IMG/VR virus record: IMGVR_UViG_3300020222_002989
Location: 1-38,361 of that record
Source: a virus
DNA length: 38,361 nucleotides
Reading direction: 5' to 3' (one strand)
Positions 37,897 through 38,361 of the stretch are shown here, piece after piece. Numbering within the stretch: position 1 is the first letter of the stretch; every line of letters begins with the position of its first letter. The position numbers and the translations under genes are program-made. A model generated the notes under the pieces. That model had not been told where the DNA came from. It made no database searches and worked only from the letters and a program-made list of their open reading frames with translations.

Positions 37897-38361
37897 CGAC
37901 AAGCCGGAAGCCGAGGCAGAGGCCCTGGTCGTAGCCCCGACGTGGGCCATGGAAGAGACCGCACAGCCGGCCGCGACCCGCGAGGCCTTCCCCGACCCGA
38001 AGCTCAATGAACTGCGCCCGGAGTTCCGTGCTTTGCTCGAGCCTATCCTTGTGGAGCTGGCCAGGCTGGGCTTCCAGCCCAAGATCAGCAACGCCTACAG
38101 GTCCGTCGAGGAGCAGGCCAAGAAGAAGGCGCAGGGGTTCGCCAAGAGCGCCAGGCCGGGCGCTCACACCTGGGGGTTGGCCGCCGACGTGATCGACCGT
38201 CGATGGGGCTGGAAGGTCACCGAAGAGAACGCCAAGTTCTTTGGGGCCCTCTGCCGGCTGTCCGTCGCGGCCGGGCTCGTCTGCGGAGGGACGTGGTTCG
38301 GGAAGGGCGGGACGCGAGAGAGGCCGACGCACCCAAGTCCCTGGAATCATTGGAAACTTGG
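37889..38361 (+). CDS. M15-family endopeptidase / endolysin (partial, 3' end off window)
   Basis: Open from ATG 37889 to the right edge (157 residues visible). The M15 zinc motif HTWGLAAD gives H93 and D100 in the H-x6-D spacing, preceded by NAYRSVEEQAKK, a helix usual before it; a third ligand candidate is H154 in WNHWK near the edge. M15 peptidases such as T5 endolysin cut peptide crosslinks of murein. The N-terminal 40 residues are an Ala/Glu-rich extension. With the transglycosylase-like protein this gives two lytic activities. The active-site end is not fully visible. Confidence 0.75.
   Translation, partial: MPDDKPEAEAEALVVAPTWAMEETAQPAATREAFPDPKLNELRPEFRALLEPILVELARLGFQPKISNAYRSVEEQAKKKAQGFAKSARPGAHTWGLAADVIDRRWGWKVTEENAKFFGALCRLSVAAGLVCGGTWFGKGGTRERPTHPSPWNHWKL

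Overview
This window looks like part of the genome of a tailed dsDNA bacteriophage with a contractile (myovirus-type) tail, or of a prophage of that type. The DNA is GC-rich and densely coding. Genes overlap by a few bases or abut, usually with Shine-Dalgarno (SD) sequences, and the gene order follows the usual capsid-to-tail order. I see no tRNA, rRNA, CRISPR array, insertion sequence, integrase, replication gene or terminase. The host cannot be named from the sequence; a two-enzyme lysis set and SD-led genes only say it is a bacterium.

Left half, minus strand (about 21.1 kb down to base 1): the virion operon. Read in transcription order it holds portal, a zinc-motif protein, a small unknown, an XkdF-like prohead protease, a scaffold-like protein, the major capsid protein, a decoration-like protein, two small unknowns, the head-tail connector set, a TIG-domain tail completion protein, tail sheath, tail tube, a tail assembly chaperone with a probable -1 frameshift extension, the tape measure, a CIS-tube/LysM-type baseplate protein, a LysM-like protein and the start of a gpD-like baseplate hub cut by the window edge. 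An intrinsic terminator separates the head/neck genes from the tail genes. A hairpin plus linker plus SD leader occurs in near-identical form in front of two genes.

Centre (about 21.1-23.4 kb): a regulatory crossroads with four small DNA-binding-type proteins (Cro-like HTH, ribbon-helix-helix, winged helix, XRE repressor), one small membrane protein and one small virion-like protein, on both strands. Several sigma70-like promoters here carry a CCTGT/ACAGG motif at the -10 box, suggesting a shared operator.

Right half, plus strand: first a contiguous cassette (23.4-32.4 kb) of a double glycosyltransferase, three Rossmann-type methyltransferases, a CgeB-like glycosyltransferase, an FkbM methyltransferase, a sulfotransferase and a glutamine-dependent asparagine-synthase-family amidotransferase. 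Such a set resembles bacterial surface-polysaccharide clusters more than phage genes. It is followed by tail-fibre-like proteins (32.4-35.0 kb) and then a lysis region (35.0 kb to the end) with membrane proteins, a degenerate receiver-like domain protein, a holin candidate, a lipoprotein, a lysozyme/transglycosylase-like enzyme, a Cys-rich protein and an M15-type endopeptidase cut by the right edge.

The best candidates for undescribed biology are the glycan-tailoring cassette, whose target (own fibres/capsid or host surface) is unknown, and the repeated structured leader with compensatory stem differences. There is no gene-free stretch longer than 300 bases.
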